From NCBI GenBank assembly GCA_903828515.1, contig CAIKMD010000006.1, positions 1 to 64,000 of the forward strand: 64,000 bases of DNA, given 5' to 3'. The notes below the pieces were generated by a model. It had not been told where the DNA came from. It did no database searches and was given only the letters and a program-made list of their open reading frames with translations. The DNA is from an uncultured Rhodospirillales bacterium. Its GTDB lineage: Bacteria > Pseudomonadota > Alphaproteobacteria > ATCC43930 > CGMCC-115725. The translations under genes were made by a program, and so were the position numbers. Numbering within the stretch: the stretch's first letter is position 1; every line of letters begins with the position of its first letter. Below, one piece after another: positions 1 through 8,722 of this stretch.

Positions 1-1
1 C

Positions 2-1132
2 GACCTCGGCGAATTGAAGACCGTCATGTCGATGGACTTCAGCCTGTTCGCCAACCAGGCGAACTACATCGGCACCTCGACCTCGAACAACAAGCCGAGC
101 CCGGGCGCCGGCAACTCCGAAGCGCCGCGTATCCTGTGGGCTTACGGCACCATCGGTCCGTGGTTGATCGGTCAGACCAACACGGCGTGGGCCGATCCGT
201 TGCTCTCGCCGTCGGACGTCGGCGATCCAAACACGATGGGGTTCGTCACGACCTCGAACGTGCGCCAGCCGCAGATTCGCTACACCTATCTCGCGGGCAA
301 CGGCATCACCCTGTCGGGTTCGTTGGAAGCCCATCCGAATGGCGCGCGATACATCACGCCGTCGAGCTCGACGGTTGCCACGATCGCCACGACGATGACC
401 CTGGCGACGGTGGGTTCGTTCGCATCGGATAACACCGATACGGGCGGCATCACCAACCTGCCGAGCTTCAACACCGGCATCGCCTGGGATCAACCCTGGG
501 GCCATTTGATGGCGCGCGTCGGCGTTGCCCAGGTCCAGATTCGCAATGCCACGAGCGGCACGCAGATCACCGGCACGTTCTGTGCGACCGGCACGGTCTG
601 CACCAACACCGCAACCAACAACCTGACCAAAACAGGTTGGGCGGCGGAAACGGGTTTTGCCCTCAACACGTGGGGCCAGGACCAGTGGAAGGGCCTCGTC
701 AACTATACGGCTGGCACGGGTAACTGGGACTCGGACCTGGGCTCGACCGGCGGCGAAGCGTTCATCAATGGCTACACCGGCCAGTTCTCGTTGGTGAAGA
801 CGCTGGCGGTGGAAACCAGCTACACGCACCGGTTCAACCCGAATTGGCGCATGACGGCGGAAGTCGGCGTGAACTTCTATAACAAGCCGAGCAGCGCGGC
901 CGGTCTGACCAACACCTGCGGCACCGGTCCGGCGACGTGTAACGCTACCGCGGCTCAGCTGGCTTCGCTTGAAAAGCGGCATTTATCGTCGCATCTCGTC
1001 GGTGTCTGGGCGCCCTTGCCCGGCCTGTTTGAAATTACCGCTGCGTGGAACCACTGGGAACGCACGGTGCAAGCCTCCAGCACATCCGGCCAGAGCAACT
1101 CATACAGTCTCCAGGCTGCCTTCTACTGGTAG
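2..1132 (+). CDS. Outer-membrane porin (DcaP-like), 3' part
   Basis: This is the C-terminal part of an outer-membrane beta-barrel porin; the reading frame is open to the window edge, so the true start lies upstream and about 376 residues are visible. The sequence alternates polar and hydrophobic residues, contains the IGQTNTAWADP segment typical of DcaP-like porins, and ends in an aromatic residue (AAFYW) as barrel proteins recognised by the BAM machinery do. Two short CxxxxxC pairs (CATGTVC and CGTGPATC) probably sit in extracellular loops. A strong terminator follows. It would allow diffusion of small solutes across the outer membrane; the substrate cannot be told. The TTG that opens the ORF-track entry is not a real start. 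Confidence 0.8.
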   Translation, partial: DLGELKTVMSMDFSLFANQANYIGTSTSNNKPSPGAGNSEAPRILWAYGTIGPWLIGQTNTAWADPLLSPSDVGDPNTMGFVTTSNVRQPQIRYTYLAGNGITLSGSLEAHPNGARYITPSSSTVATIATTMTLATVGSFASDNTDTGGITNLPSFNTGIAWDQPWGHLMARVGVAQVQIRNATSGTQITGTFCATGTVCTNTATNNLTKTGWAAETGFALNTWGQDQWKGLVNYTAGTGNWDSDLGSTGGEAFINGYTGQFSLVKTLAVETSYTHRFNPNWRMTAEVGVNFYNKPSSAAGLTNTCGTGPATCNATAAQLASLEKRHLSSHLVGVWAPLPGLFEITAAWNHWERTVQASSTSGQSNSYSLQAAFYW

Positions 1133-1174
1133 CGCCACCGGTTCCAGTTCCACGGCTGGACCCATGGCGGATTG

Positions 1175-1207
1175 CCCGCCGGCCGAAAGGCCGGCGGGTT
1201 TTCTTTT
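1175..1207 (+). terminator. Rho-independent terminator of the porin gene
   Basis: A perfect 10-bp GC stem (CCCGCCGGCC / GGCCGGCGGG) with a GAAA tetraloop is followed directly by TTTTCTTTT. It lies 42 bases after the porin stop and ends that transcript before the next binding-protein gene. Confidence 0.93.
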
Positions 1208-1320
1208 GCGCGGATCGGGCGGCGCCCGATATTCCGGGGCGGCATTGCCGCCCGTGCGATGTTAGGCTCGGCCCCAATTGATGGCCGGTTTCGCGACCAT
1301 CTCGGGGAGGAGTATGTCCG

Positions 1321-2247
1321 GTGCCACGTCTTTTCATCGCCACGCTGGTGACTGCCGCGCTGACACTGGTTGCCGCGGCCCGCGCGGATACGCGAATCCG
1401 GGTCGGCCAGACGCCCGCCGCGTCGCTGGTCGCCAGTTATATCGCGCAGGAAAAAGGTTTCTTCACGCGCCGGGGGCTCGAGGTCGAGCTGCAGCCGATC
1501 GTTCTCAACTCGAACATCCCGGCCGGCATCGTCGCCGGCTCGACCGATATCGGTGGCACGACGACGACCGTGCTGCTGCAGGCGGTCGATAGCGGCATCG
1601 ACCTGGTGACCGTGTCGGGAACCAACGTGACCTTCAAGGAAAGCAAGAACAGCGCGATCATCGCGCGGAACGAATCAGGGATTTCCGCGCCGGCGGATTT
1701 CGTCGGCAAGAAGATCGGCGTGCCGGGCCTCGGCGCCCTCGCCCATGTGTCGCTGCGCAACTGGCTGACGCAGCACGGCGTCGACTACACACGCGTCAAC
1801 TATGTGGAGCTTTCGTTTCCGCAGCAGCGCGATGCGTTGCAGAGCGGTCTGGTCGACGCGGTGGTGACGGTCGAGCCGACCTATTCGCGGATCTTGGCAG
1901 CGGGTCTCGGCAAGGACGTCGGCCACGCCTTCGACAGCCTGCCGCCCGGCACCCAGACCATTCTTTATTCGACGACGCGCGAATGGGCGACCGCGCATCG
2001 CGACGCCGTTCGCGCCTTCCACGAGGCGAACGAGGAGGGCACGCGCTATGCGCTCGCCCATCTCGACGAAGCGCGCGCGGCGATCGCGAAATACATGAAG
2101 CTGCCGCCCGATGCCGCGAACGACGTCGAAATGCCCCGGCTCAGCGCGACGGTCACGGTCGCGGACCTCGCGGTCATCGCCGACATCATGAAGCAACAGG
2201 GCATGCTGCACGCGCCGATCGACCCGGCGAAATTACTCTTTCCCTAG
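1321..2247 (+). CDS. ABC transporter substrate-binding protein, NMT1/SsuA-like (copy 1)
   Basis: This is a predicted periplasmic binding protein of the NitT/TauT (NMT1/SsuA) type, 308 aa. Residues 1-22 form a signal peptide ending at ARA. The mature part has the family pattern: a YIAQEKGFFTRRGLEVEL opening strand-helix, a GSTDIGGTTTTVLLQA ligand-pocket region and PADFVGKKIGVPG. I chose the GTG start because GGGGAGGAG lies 8 bases upstream; the nearby ATG at 1314 is out of frame. No permease or ATPase follows on this strand. The gene converges on the transporter operon at 2332-8639, whose permeases it might serve. It is clearly more diverged than the other two binding proteins here. Substrate unknown. 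Confidence 0.85.
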   Translation: MPRLFIATLVTAALTLVAAARADTRIRVGQTPAASLVASYIAQEKGFFTRRGLEVELQPIVLNSNIPAGIVAGSTDIGGTTTTVLLQAVDSGIDLVTVSGTNVTFKESKNSAIIARNESGISAPADFVGKKIGVPGLGALAHVSLRNWLTQHGVDYTRVNYVELSFPQQRDALQSGLVDAVVTVEPTYSRILAAGLGKDVGHAFDSLPPGTQTILYSTTREWATAHRDAVRAFHEANEEGTRYALAHLDEARAAIAKYMKLPPDAANDVEMPRLSATVTVADLAVIADIMKQQGMLHAPIDPAKLLFP

Positions 2248-2333
2248 AGCAAGATCGCATCAGGTTGAATCAACCTGATGCGTGAATCTTGCTCTGATTC
2301 TTGAATTTAGAGCCTGATCGATGATCAGGCTCT
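2246..2333. repeat. Two tandem palindromes, interspersed repeat and probable bidirectional terminator
   Basis: The gap between two convergent units is almost wholly palindromic. The first hairpin pairs AGAGCAAGAT with ATCTTGCTCT and, inside it, GCATCAGGTTG with CAACCTGATGC around a 3-base loop. The second pairs AGAGCCTGATC with GATCAGGCTCT around GAT. The second overlaps the 3' end of the permease gene. The 14-mer AGAGCCTGATCGAT recurs at 21374, so this is a dispersed element. It probably ends transcripts from both sides. Confidence 0.8.
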
Positions 2334-3090
2334 ATGCGCGCCAGCGCAGCAGCCAGGATTCGAGCAGGCTGACGATCTGCACGCTGGCATAGCCGATCAG
2401 GCCGAACAGCAGGACGCCGGCAAAGAGATCGGGCGCGCGGAAGGCCCGTGCCTGCAGCATGATCCAATAACCGAGGCCCGGACTGCCCGAGAGTATCTCG
2501 CCGGTGACCGAGAGGATCAGCGCGATGGTCAGGCTCAGGCGCATGCCGGCAAGGATTTCCGGCATCGCGTTGGGCAGGGCGATGCTGAGAATGAACTGGC
2601 GACGGCTCAACCGCATCAGCCGCGCCACTTCGTGGAGGCGTGGCTTGACCGTGGCGAAGCCGTTGATCGTCGCCAGCAGGGTCGGCCACAACGCGCCGAA
2701 GCCGATGACGACCAGCACCATGTTCTCGGTCAGGCCAAAAAACGCGATCAGGACCGGGAATAGCGCCGAGGCCGGCAGGGGACGGAAGAATTCGAGTGTG
2801 GGCGCGAGATAGGCGCGCGCGGTCGACGAAATCCCGACCGCCGAGCCGATGAGGATGCCGCCGAGCGAGGCGAGCAGCCAGCCATAGAACATGTGCTCAA
2901 GCGTAAGCAGAACGCGGCTGGCAAGATCGCCGCGCTCGATATCGAACAGCAACGCGGCCCAGGCGCGATCCGGTGGCGGCAGGAAGATCGGCGAGACCCA
3001 ATGAAGGTTGGACGCCAATTGCCATATCCCGACGATGAAGGCGGCGACGCCGACGCTGAGCAGCAGCAGGAGGAGGCGTTTCGGTGTCAT
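2332..3090 (-). CDS. ABC transporter permease, NitT/TauT (SsuC) type, subunit 2
   Basis: This is an inner-membrane permease of a NitT/TauT-type importer, 252 aa with about six hydrophobic segments. The cytoplasmic EAA loop that docks on the ATPase is visible as EVARLMRLSRRQFILSIALP followed by PEILAGMRLSL. The ATG start at 3090 overlaps the stop of the upstream permease by 4 bp (ATGA), which shows translational coupling and decides the start; the ORF track shows it only as the tail of a longer artificial 500-aa ORF. It is the last gene of the operon and runs into the palindromic repeat. The two permeases are different proteins, so the channel is probably a heterodimer. Confidence 0.9.
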   Translation of the reverse strand: MTPKRLLLLLLSVGVAAFIVGIWQLASNLHWVSPIFLPPPDRAWAALLFDIERGDLASRVLLTLEHMFYGWLLASLGGILIGSAVGISSTARAYLAPTLEFFRPLPASALFPVLIAFFGLTENMVLVVIGFGALWPTLLATINGFATVKPRLHEVARLMRLSRRQFILSIALPNAMPEILAGMRLSLTIALILSVTGEILSGSPGLGYWIMLQARAFRAPDLFAGVLLFGLIGYASVQIVSLLESWLLRWRA

Positions 3091-3854
3091 GGCCGCGCCC
3101 TGAATGCGACGGTGCCGAAAATTCGCCGCTGAAACCACAGCAGCGCCGCGTTGATGAGCCAGCCGACGAGGCCGACCCAGAACAGATAGGCAAAGACGAG
3201 ATCGGGCCGCAGCGATTCCTGCGCGCGCATCATCGCGTAGCCGAGGCCCAGCGGGTTGGCGGCGATCTCGACGGTGACCGCCACCACCAGCGCCGCGCCG
3301 ACGGCGATGCGGAATCCGACGAAGATGCCGGGCAACGCCGCCGGAATGACGATCTTGAAGACGCGCGCGATCAGGCCCATGCGCAGCAATCGGGCCACTT
3401 CGAGGAGGCGTGGCTTGACGCCGCGCACCGCCGCAATGGTCAGCAACAGCACCGGCCAGAACGAGGTCTTGGCGATGAGGGTGATCTCCATCGCGTAGCC
3501 GAGGCCGAAGATGAGCAGCGCGATCGGGATCAGCGCGACCGATGGGATCGGGCGCAGCGATTCGACCGTCACCTCCATCAGCCGGTTGAAGATGACGAAG
3601 AGGCCCATCAGCGTGCCGAATATGAGCCCGAGGCTGGCGCCGATCGCCAACCCGCCCAGTGCCGACAGCAGGGTCTGCGCGGTCGCGTGCAGCATCGAGC
3701 CGTCGAGCAGCGCGGTGGCCGCGGCGGCAACGATCTCGCTGGGGCGCGGCAGGCTCGAACTTTGATAGTCGGTCAGTCGCGCGGCGATCTCGGCGGTCGC
3801 CAGAACCCCGACCGGCAGGACCGCGCCGCGCCAATCGATCGCGCGCAATCTCAC
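3087..3854 (-). CDS. ABC transporter permease, NitT/TauT (SsuC) type, subunit 1
   Basis: This is the first of two inner-membrane permeases, 255 aa with about six hydrophobic segments. The EAA loop reads EVARLLRMGLIARVFKIVIP. Translation starts at a GTG whose GTGA overlaps the stop of the ATPase gene, and the gene itself overlaps the second permease by 4 bp. The compact overlaps mean that ATPase and both permeases are made together. By family it belongs to importers of sulfonates, nitrate, thiamine precursors and similar small molecules; the actual ligand is not readable from sequence. Confidence 0.9.
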   Translation of the reverse strand: MRLRAIDWRGAVLPVGVLATAEIAARLTDYQSSSLPRPSEIVAAAATALLDGSMLHATAQTLLSALGGLAIGASLGLIFGTLMGLFVIFNRLMEVTVESLRPIPSVALIPIALLIFGLGYAMEITLIAKTSFWPVLLLTIAAVRGVKPRLLEVARLLRMGLIARVFKIVIPAALPGIFVGFRIAVGAALVVAVTVEIAANPLGLGYAMMRAQESLRPDLVFAYLFWVGLVGWLINAALLWFQRRIFGTVAFRARP

Positions 3855-4636
3855 GTCTGGGTTCCGCGAATGAATTCGAGGAGGACGCGCCGCAGATGCA
3901 TGAATTCCGGCTGCTCGGGCGTGGTGCGCTGGTCGCGCGGATGCGGCAGGTCGACCGGATAGGTGGCGGCGATGCGGCCGGGATGCGGCTTCATCGCGAT
4001 CACGCGATGGCCGAGATAGATCGCTTCTTCGAGATCGTGGGTGACGAAGAACACCGTCGTGCCGGTGTCAGCGACGATGCGCAGGATCTCGTCCTGGAGG
4101 CTCTGGCGGGTGATCGCATCGAGCGCGCCGAACGGCTCGTCCATCAGCCAGACCTTAGGCTCCTGCGCCAGACAGCGCGCGATCTGCAAGCGCTGCTGCA
4201 TGCCGCCCGAGAGCTGCGACGGGTATTTGTCGGCATGCTCGGCAAGCCCGACCCGCGCCAGGACCGACGCGATGCGGTCGGCGCGCTCGTCGCGCGGTGT
4301 GCCCAGCGTCTCATAGACCAGCGAGACATTGCCCGACGCGGTGCGCCACGGCAGCAGCGCATCGCTGTAATCCTGAAACACCACGGCGACGTCGCGCTGC
4401 GGGCCGACGATGTCGTGGCCTTCATAGAGAACCCGGCCGGCGCTCGGCGGCAACAGGCCGGCCGCCAGGCGCAGCAGCGTGGTCTTGCCGCAGCCCGAGG
4501 GGCCGACGACGCAAAGGAATTCGCCCTTGTGCATGTCGAGATCGATGCCGGTCAGGATCGGCTTGCCGCCGAACGCCACCTCGATGCCGCGAAAGGCGAT
4601 CAGCGCCGGCTCGGCTGGTGCGGCCGCCTCGCTCAT
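3851..4636 (-). CDS. ABC transporter ATP-binding protein, SsuB/TauB type
   Basis: This 261-aa protein is the ATPase that powers the importer. It has Walker A GPSGCGKT at residues 45-52, the Q-loop in [13 protein letters not shown], the signature LSGGMQQ at about 142-148, Walker B VWLMDEP at about 162-168 and the switch His in FVTHD. The ATG at 4636 gives a 4-bp ATGA overlap with the upstream binding-protein gene; the longer ORF-track entry (to 5137) is only an open frame through that gene. The GTGA at its 3' end couples it to the permease. Family assignment is firm; substrate is not. Confidence 0.95.
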   Translation of the reverse strand: MSEAAAPAEPALIAFRGIEVAFGGKPILTGIDLDMHKGEFLCVVGPSGCGKTTLLRLAAGLLPPSAGRVLYEGHDIVGPQRDVAVVFQDYSDALLPWRTASGNVSLVYETLGTPRDERADRIASVLARVGLAEHADKYPSQLSGGMQQRLQIARCLAQEPKVWLMDEPFGALDAITRQSLQDEILRIVADTGTTVFFVTHDLEEAIYLGHRVIAMKPHPGRIAATYPVDLPHPRDQRTTPEQPEFMHLRRVLLEFIRGTQT

Positions 4637-5586
4637 GGGGAGATAAGCTTGCTCGCGTCCAGTTTCGTGCGCAGGCGGTCCTGCTCGATCATCGTATCGA
4701 GCCACCACTTGAAATCCGCGGCGGCGACGTTCGACGACAACGGCGCCAGTTCGGTTGTGGCCATGACTTCCGGTTTGAGATTGAGGGTTCGCCCGACGAT
4801 CTCGATCGCCTCTTTCGGATTGGCCTTGCCGAACGCGACGGCTTCGACGATGGCGGCGCGAAACGCCGTGAGTTCCTGGGGATGAGCCTGGACCCAGGCC
4901 CGGGTCGAACTGTTCACGATCGACGAAATGCTCGGGGCGGACGGAATGCTGCCCACCACCTCGGCGATATAGCGCGCCATGACCTTGCCGGTGCCGGCGG
5001 ACACGATCGCGCTCATGAACGGATCCGGAATCAACACGCCGTCGATATTGCCGGTCTTGATGACGTTCGGCATGTCGGAATAGGCGACCTCGAGCATCGT
5101 GACGCTCTTGAGGTCGAGGCCTTTGACCGTCAGCCATTTGTCGAACATGATTTCGGAAACGCCGCCGATCGTGCTGGTGGCGATGCGCTTGCCCTTGAGG
5201 TCGGCCGGCGTCTTGATGGTGCTGTCGGTGCGGATCACGATGCCGCTGTCGTTGAGGTTCGCGGTGAAGACCGACAGGCCCGTCACGGCCACGAGATCGA
5301 TGCCGCCATCGGCGGCCTGGATCATCGTCGGTGTCGCCAGGGTGCCGATCTGGATGGAATTGGCGACGAGGCTCGGGACGAGGACGCTGCCGCCGCGCAC
5401 CAGCAGCAGGTCGACATCGAGGCCGTGCTTGGCGAAGAAGCCTTTGTCCTTGGCGATGTAATCGGCGGCGTTGCCGCCGACCGCCGTATAGCCGATGACG
5501 ATCTTGTCGAGGGCCGAGGCCGGCGCTGCGCCGAGGATCGACGCGGCAAGGAGTATTGCCGCCGTGATGTGATGGATGATTTTCAT
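4633..5586 (-). CDS. ABC transporter substrate-binding protein, NMT1-like (copy 2, in operon)
   Basis: This 317-aa periplasmic binding protein belongs to the transporter encoded directly downstream. A signal peptide covers about residues 1-25 ([19 protein letters not shown] to ASA). The mature protein begins [20 protein letters not shown] and has the family segments [15 protein letters not shown] and [15 protein letters not shown]. It is a close paralog of the protein at 9501-10436, with long stretches differing by only a few residues, including the shared C-terminus [15 protein letters not shown]. It lies 22 bp after the MetE-like gene and overlaps the ATPase gene by 4 bp, so it belongs to the same transcript as the enzymes upstream. 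Confidence 0.9.
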   Translation of the reverse strand: MKIIHHITAAILLAASILGAAPASALDKIVIGYTAVGGNAADYIAKDKGFFAKHGLDVDLLLVRGGSVLVPSLVANSIQIGTLATPTMIQAADGGIDLVAVTGLSVFTANLNDSGIVIRTDSTIKTPADLKGKRIATSTIGGVSEIMFDKWLTVKGLDLKSVTMLEVAYSDMPNVIKTGNIDGVLIPDPFMSAIVSAGTGKVMARYIAEVVGSIPSAPSISSIVNSSTRAWVQAHPQELTAFRAAIVEAVAFGKANPKEAIEIVGRTLNLKPEVMATTELAPLSSNVAAADFKWWLDTMIEQDRLRTKLDASKLISP

Positions 5587-5608
5587 CGTTTCCTCGTGGG
5601 CGTTGCGC

Positions 5609-6652
5609 TCAATACCCGGAAAGTTCGCGATGAAGGTCCAGGAGAGCCGGTATCGTCGCGACCGGACGTTGTCCCCAACCGCATTCCGTCGCGATGAGAA
5701 AGTCCGATCGAAATGTTTGTGCGCTTTTCATGCGCGTCCGTCCGCCGCTGACGCCGTCCGCCGGGTGAACGAGGCCGAGCGCGATTTCGGTTTCGGGGTG
5801 AAGCCGCAATCGGGCCAGCGGCGCGAAATAGCCTGCGTCGGACCGGTTCTGCGGCACCGGCATGTGAATGAGATCGATCGGGCGCTTGATCCGCTCGCTG
5901 ACCCGGTTGGCCATCGCGACCATATCGCCCATGTCGCTGGGCTCGACCGTATGCTTTTCGCCGGTGTAGCCGTAGCAGAAGTGATACATCAGCTCGACTT
6001 GTTCCGGGACGCCCTCGCCCAAGGCCACCAGATTGGCGGTGAAGGTCTCGATCATCGCTGCCTTGGTGGCGCCGTACCGCGTCGGCTGATTCCATTCGAG
6101 CCGGGCAAACACGCGCGAGGCGATGTCCCATTGGATCGCCAGTTCGTGCGCGGGGATGACCTTGAGCATCTCGCCAATCTGGCCGATCAGCGCGCGGTCG
6201 TAAGCCGGCTCCAACACCTCATGTAGTTCCTCGACGAACCAGCGCCAGATGACGACATGCCCCGGCGCTAGGTCGAACTGGAAACGGCAGGCCGGCGGAA
6301 TTTTGCCGGCCTTTTTCAATGTCTCGAACGCCCGATAATCCTCGATCGCGAAGCGCGCATGGGGAAGATTGAAGCGCACGTCTTTCGCGGCGAGGCCCGG
6401 TGCGATGGTGTATTTCGCGACGCCCGGATCGCCGGGCTTGTCGGCGAGGCTGTGAATCGTACCGGTTTTGACGAATTGCGGATCGGCCGCGAAGATTTTG
6501 TCCTGCCACGCCGACCAGCCGCGGCGCGCGCCGGTTTCGCCGTCCGGCAAACGCTTGAGCCGCGGGCCCAACGCGTCGCTGAGCACGTCGAAGCCTTGTG
6601 CGGCGTTCGCGAACGGCATGCTGCCGACGACGTGGATATGGCGACCGGTCAT
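5609..6652 (-). CDS. MetE-like/UROD-superfamily zinc methyltransferase-fold protein
   Basis: This 347-aa cytoplasmic protein resembles the C-terminal catalytic barrel of cobalamin-independent methionine synthase. A zinc-type HxC motif is visible as YHFCYGY (His224, Cys226), and a late ECGWGQR (Cys324) matches the third thiolate region of MetE. Where MetE has the ligand Glu in an IExSRSD context, this protein reads LIHMPVPQNRSD, so the Glu appears replaced, perhaps by His263. No methyltetrahydrofolate N-terminal domain is present. The ATG at 6652 gives an 11-bp gap to the propeller gene. Its position inside a transport/hydrolase operon suggests demethylation or methyl transfer on the imported compound rather than methionine synthesis; that is inference. 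Confidence 0.65.
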   Translation of the reverse strand: MTGRHIHVVGSMPFANAAQGFDVLSDALGPRLKRLPDGETGARRGWSAWQDKIFAADPQFVKTGTIHSLADKPGDPGVAKYTIAPGLAAKDVRFNLPHARFAIEDYRAFETLKKAGKIPPACRFQFDLAPGHVVIWRWFVEELHEVLEPAYDRALIGQIGEMLKVIPAHELAIQWDIASRVFARLEWNQPTRYGATKAAMIETFTANLVALGEGVPEQVELMYHFCYGYTGEKHTVEPSDMGDMVAMANRVSERIKRPIDLIHMPVPQNRSDAGYFAPLARLRLHPETEIALGLVHPADGVSGGRTRMKSAQTFRSDFLIATECGWGQRPVATIPALLDLHRELSGY

Positions 6653-6663
6653 CCGCAAGGGCC

Positions 6664-7689
6664 TCAGCCGGGCAGCCAGGTGATCGCGCGAATTTCGCCG
6701 AGCCGTCGCTTGACCGCGCTCCACGTCTCGCCGCCGTCTTCGCTGCGATAGATCTGGCCGAGCGTCGCGGCGAGATAGATCAGGTTCGGGTCGGCATGAT
6801 GGACGCCGAGGAAATAGGCCGAGCTTTCGACCGTGCCCGGCAGGCTCACCTCGTTCCAGGTCTCGCCGTGGTCGCGGCTGCGGAACAGTTTGCCGCCGCT
6901 GCCCGGTGGGCCATTGCCGTTGGTGACGAACATCACGCCGGTATGGTCCATGCGCTCGAGGATGCTGCGCGTGTACTGCCAGGGCGATTCGAGGCGGATA
7001 TGCCGCCAATGCGTGCCCGCATCCGCGCTGACATGGATGCCGGAGGGCGAGGTGATGAACAGTTTTTGCGCGCCCTTGGCATCGTCGATACAGGCGAGGC
7101 CGTGAATGTCCTGCGTGTCGAGACTGTCGGAGATGCGTTCCCAGCTGTCGCCGCCGTCGCGGCTGCGCCATGCGCCGTCGATCTCGACGCCGGCCCAGAC
7201 CTGGCGGGAATCCTTCGGGTCGAACAGGACCTGCGTCACGCGCGTCCAATGCTTCACCGCGTTGGCCGGCGGCGTTTTGGTCTTCGAATCCTTTTCGCCG
7301 CCGTAAAAGCCGCTGCTGGTGTAGGGCTTCACCGGCGCATTGAGCTGACGCCAGGTATGTCCGCCGTCGTCGGTACGAAACAGCGCCGAAGGCTGCGTGC
7401 CGAGGATCATCACCTGCGGATTGTCCGCCGCGATGGCGATCGCCGTCACCATCATCGTGTCCGTCGGCGACGGGATATGCGTCCAGAAATTCTCGCGCTG
7501 GTCGAGGCGATAGAGCCCGCTATCGGTGCCGGCGAACAGCATGTTCGGCAGATCGCGGTGACTTGCCAAGGCCCAGACCTGGCTGCCGCTGTACATGCCG
7601 GTGCCGCTGGGCATGCGCGAAATCTTCGCGCCCATCGCGTCGCAGCTCCAGACCGACAATCCGTTGGTGGCGACATAGAGATGCGACAT
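6664..7689 (-). CDS. BNR/Asp-box beta-propeller protein (sialidase/VPS10-like fold)
   Basis: This 341-aa protein is built of repeated Asp-box units (S/T-x-D-x-G-x-x-W): RTDDGGHTW, SRDGGDSW, SADAGTHW, SRDHGETW and RSEDGGETW, which mark the blades of a six- or seven-bladed propeller. There is no signal peptide, so it is cytoplasmic, unlike most sialidases. The ATG at 7689 has GAGG 8 bases upstream; the ORF-track start 18 bases earlier is a TTG overlapping the hydrolase stop. It sits between the hydrolase and MetE-like genes in the transporter operon. It could be a hydrolase, a lactonase-like enzyme or a binding scaffold; no catalytic set can be assigned. Confidence 0.7.
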   Translation of the reverse strand: MSHLYVATNGLSVWSCDAMGAKISRMPSGTGMYSGSQVWALASHRDLPNMLFAGTDSGLYRLDQRENFWTHIPSPTDTMMVTAIAIAADNPQVMILGTQPSALFRTDDGGHTWRQLNAPVKPYTSSGFYGGEKDSKTKTPPANAVKHWTRVTQVLFDPKDSRQVWAGVEIDGAWRSRDGGDSWERISDSLDTQDIHGLACIDDAKGAQKLFITSPSGIHVSADAGTHWRHIRLESPWQYTRSILERMDHTGVMFVTNGNGPPGSGGKLFRSRDHGETWNEVSLPGTVESSAYFLGVHHADPNLIYLAATLGQIYRSEDGGETWSAVKRRLGEIRAITWLPG

Positions 7690-7703
7690 GACCGATACCT
7701 CGC

Positions 7704-8639
7704 TCAATGGCCGCGATAGACCGGCTCGGGTTGGGAAAAGAACGACAACAGGATGTGATAGACCACCGCGTAATTCTTCTGCTGGAACGACGCGTGCGAG
7801 ATGCCGGGCATCACCGCGAATTGCTTGTCGGCGTTCGGCAGCTTGGCGAAGAATTTGACCAGATCGTCGAAACTGGCGATGCCGTCATATTCGCCGCGCA
7901 TCAAAATCGTCGGCACGACGATCTTTTCCGGATCGACCAGCGGCAGTTTCGAGCACATATCGACATAGGTGCCGGTTGGCATCGAATCGTCGAGCGCCAG
8001 GATCGCGTCGGCAAAGACATCGACGACGGCGGTGTCGGCGGTGCCGGCATGGTCGCGGGTGAAGATCGAATGGACGAAAGCGCGGTCGATCGGACGCCGG
8101 TTGAGCGCCTGATATTCCGCGAGGCGCTTGCGCCGCTCGATCAGGGTCGGACTGCCGTCGCCGGTCCACACCATGGCGTCGAGCGCGAGACGCTTCACGC
8201 GGTCGGGCCGGCGTTGCGCGAAGAGCGCGGCGCGCAGCGCGCCCGACGAGATGCCGTAGACCATGAGCGGCACCGGTCCTTCGACCGATGCGATATAGGC
8301 GGCGGCGGCCTCGAGGTCGTCGGCGCCGTTGGCGATGTCGGAGTTGATCGGCCGGTTCTTGTCCGAGCGGCCATAGCCTTCCATGTCGACGCACCAGGTC
8401 GAGAAGCCACGAGCGGCGAACCAATCCATCGCCGAGGCATCGGGTTTTCCCTTCATCTGCAGATCGAAGGTCGGCTGCGACGCCATCGACGAGCCGTGGA
8501 CGAAGAGGATGGTGCCGCGCGCCGGCATGGTGGCGGCTGCCGGCTTCTGCCAGAGAAACAGGCGCACATCGCCCTTTTTGGTCCAGTGCTCGCGACCGGT
8601 TCCACCGTCTTTCGGACGAGGGTTTGTTTCACCCGACAT
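7704..8639 (-). CDS. Alpha/beta hydrolase
   Basis: This 311-aa cytoplasmic protein is an alpha/beta-hydrolase fold enzyme. The nucleophile elbow is YGISSGAL (GxSxG), the oxyanion region FVHGSSM, a likely acid Asp lies in RGEYDGIAS and the catalytic His in GISHASFQ, so the triad looks complete. It would cleave an ester, amide or C-C bond of the substrate. I prefer the ATG at 8639 (AGGGAG 9 bases upstream); an in-frame ATG at 8669 would add ten residues and run into the promoter. It is the first gene of the minus-strand operon and is divergent from the GntR regulator. Confidence 0.85.
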   Translation of the reverse strand: MSGETNPRPKDGGTGREHWTKKGDVRLFLWQKPAAATMPARGTILFVHGSSMASQPTFDLQMKGKPDASAMDWFAARGFSTWCVDMEGYGRSDKNRPINSDIANGADDLEAAAAYIASVEGPVPLMVYGISSGALRAALFAQRRPDRVKRLALDAMVWTGDGSPTLIERRKRLAEYQALNRRPIDRAFVHSIFTRDHAGTADTAVVDVFADAILALDDSMPTGTYVDMCSKLPLVDPEKIVVPTILMRGEYDGIASFDDLVKFFAKLPNADKQFAVMPGISHASFQQKNYAVVYHILLSFFSQPEPVYRGH

Positions 8640-8671
8640 TGACCGCCGCTCCCTGATCGGCAAGGTCATGA

Positions 8672-8699
8672 GTTAGACCATCATAATCGGAATGGTCAA
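8672..8699 (-). promoter_or_regulatory. Candidate sigma70 promoter of the hydrolase-transporter operon
   Basis: On the minus strand, TTGACC is followed after 16 bases by TCTAAC, with the hydrolase start about 30 bases downstream. The whole element overlaps the inverted repeat GACCAT-N10-ATGGTC, an arrangement that would let a bound repressor block RNA polymerase. Judged by eye. Confidence 0.45.
8676..8697. promoter_or_regulatory. Candidate GntR operator 1
   Basis: The inverted repeat GACCAT-N10-ATGGTC spans from the -35 to the -10 of the operon promoter. Its ACC/GGT arms resemble those of FadR-family operators, although the spacer is long. The divergent GntR regulator is the natural candidate to bind it. 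Confidence 0.4.
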
Positions 8700-8722
8700 G
8701 GCAGATTCGCCAGATCGTGCCC

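Noticed and set aside
2332-3834. 500-aa fused permease ORF
   Set aside because: Its first half is a wrong frame over permease 1; only the part from the ATG at 3090 is real, as shown by the ATGA overlap.
3084-3962. Plus-strand ORF across permease 1
   Set aside because: Asp/Arg/Gln-rich antisense frame of the permease gene, no motif.
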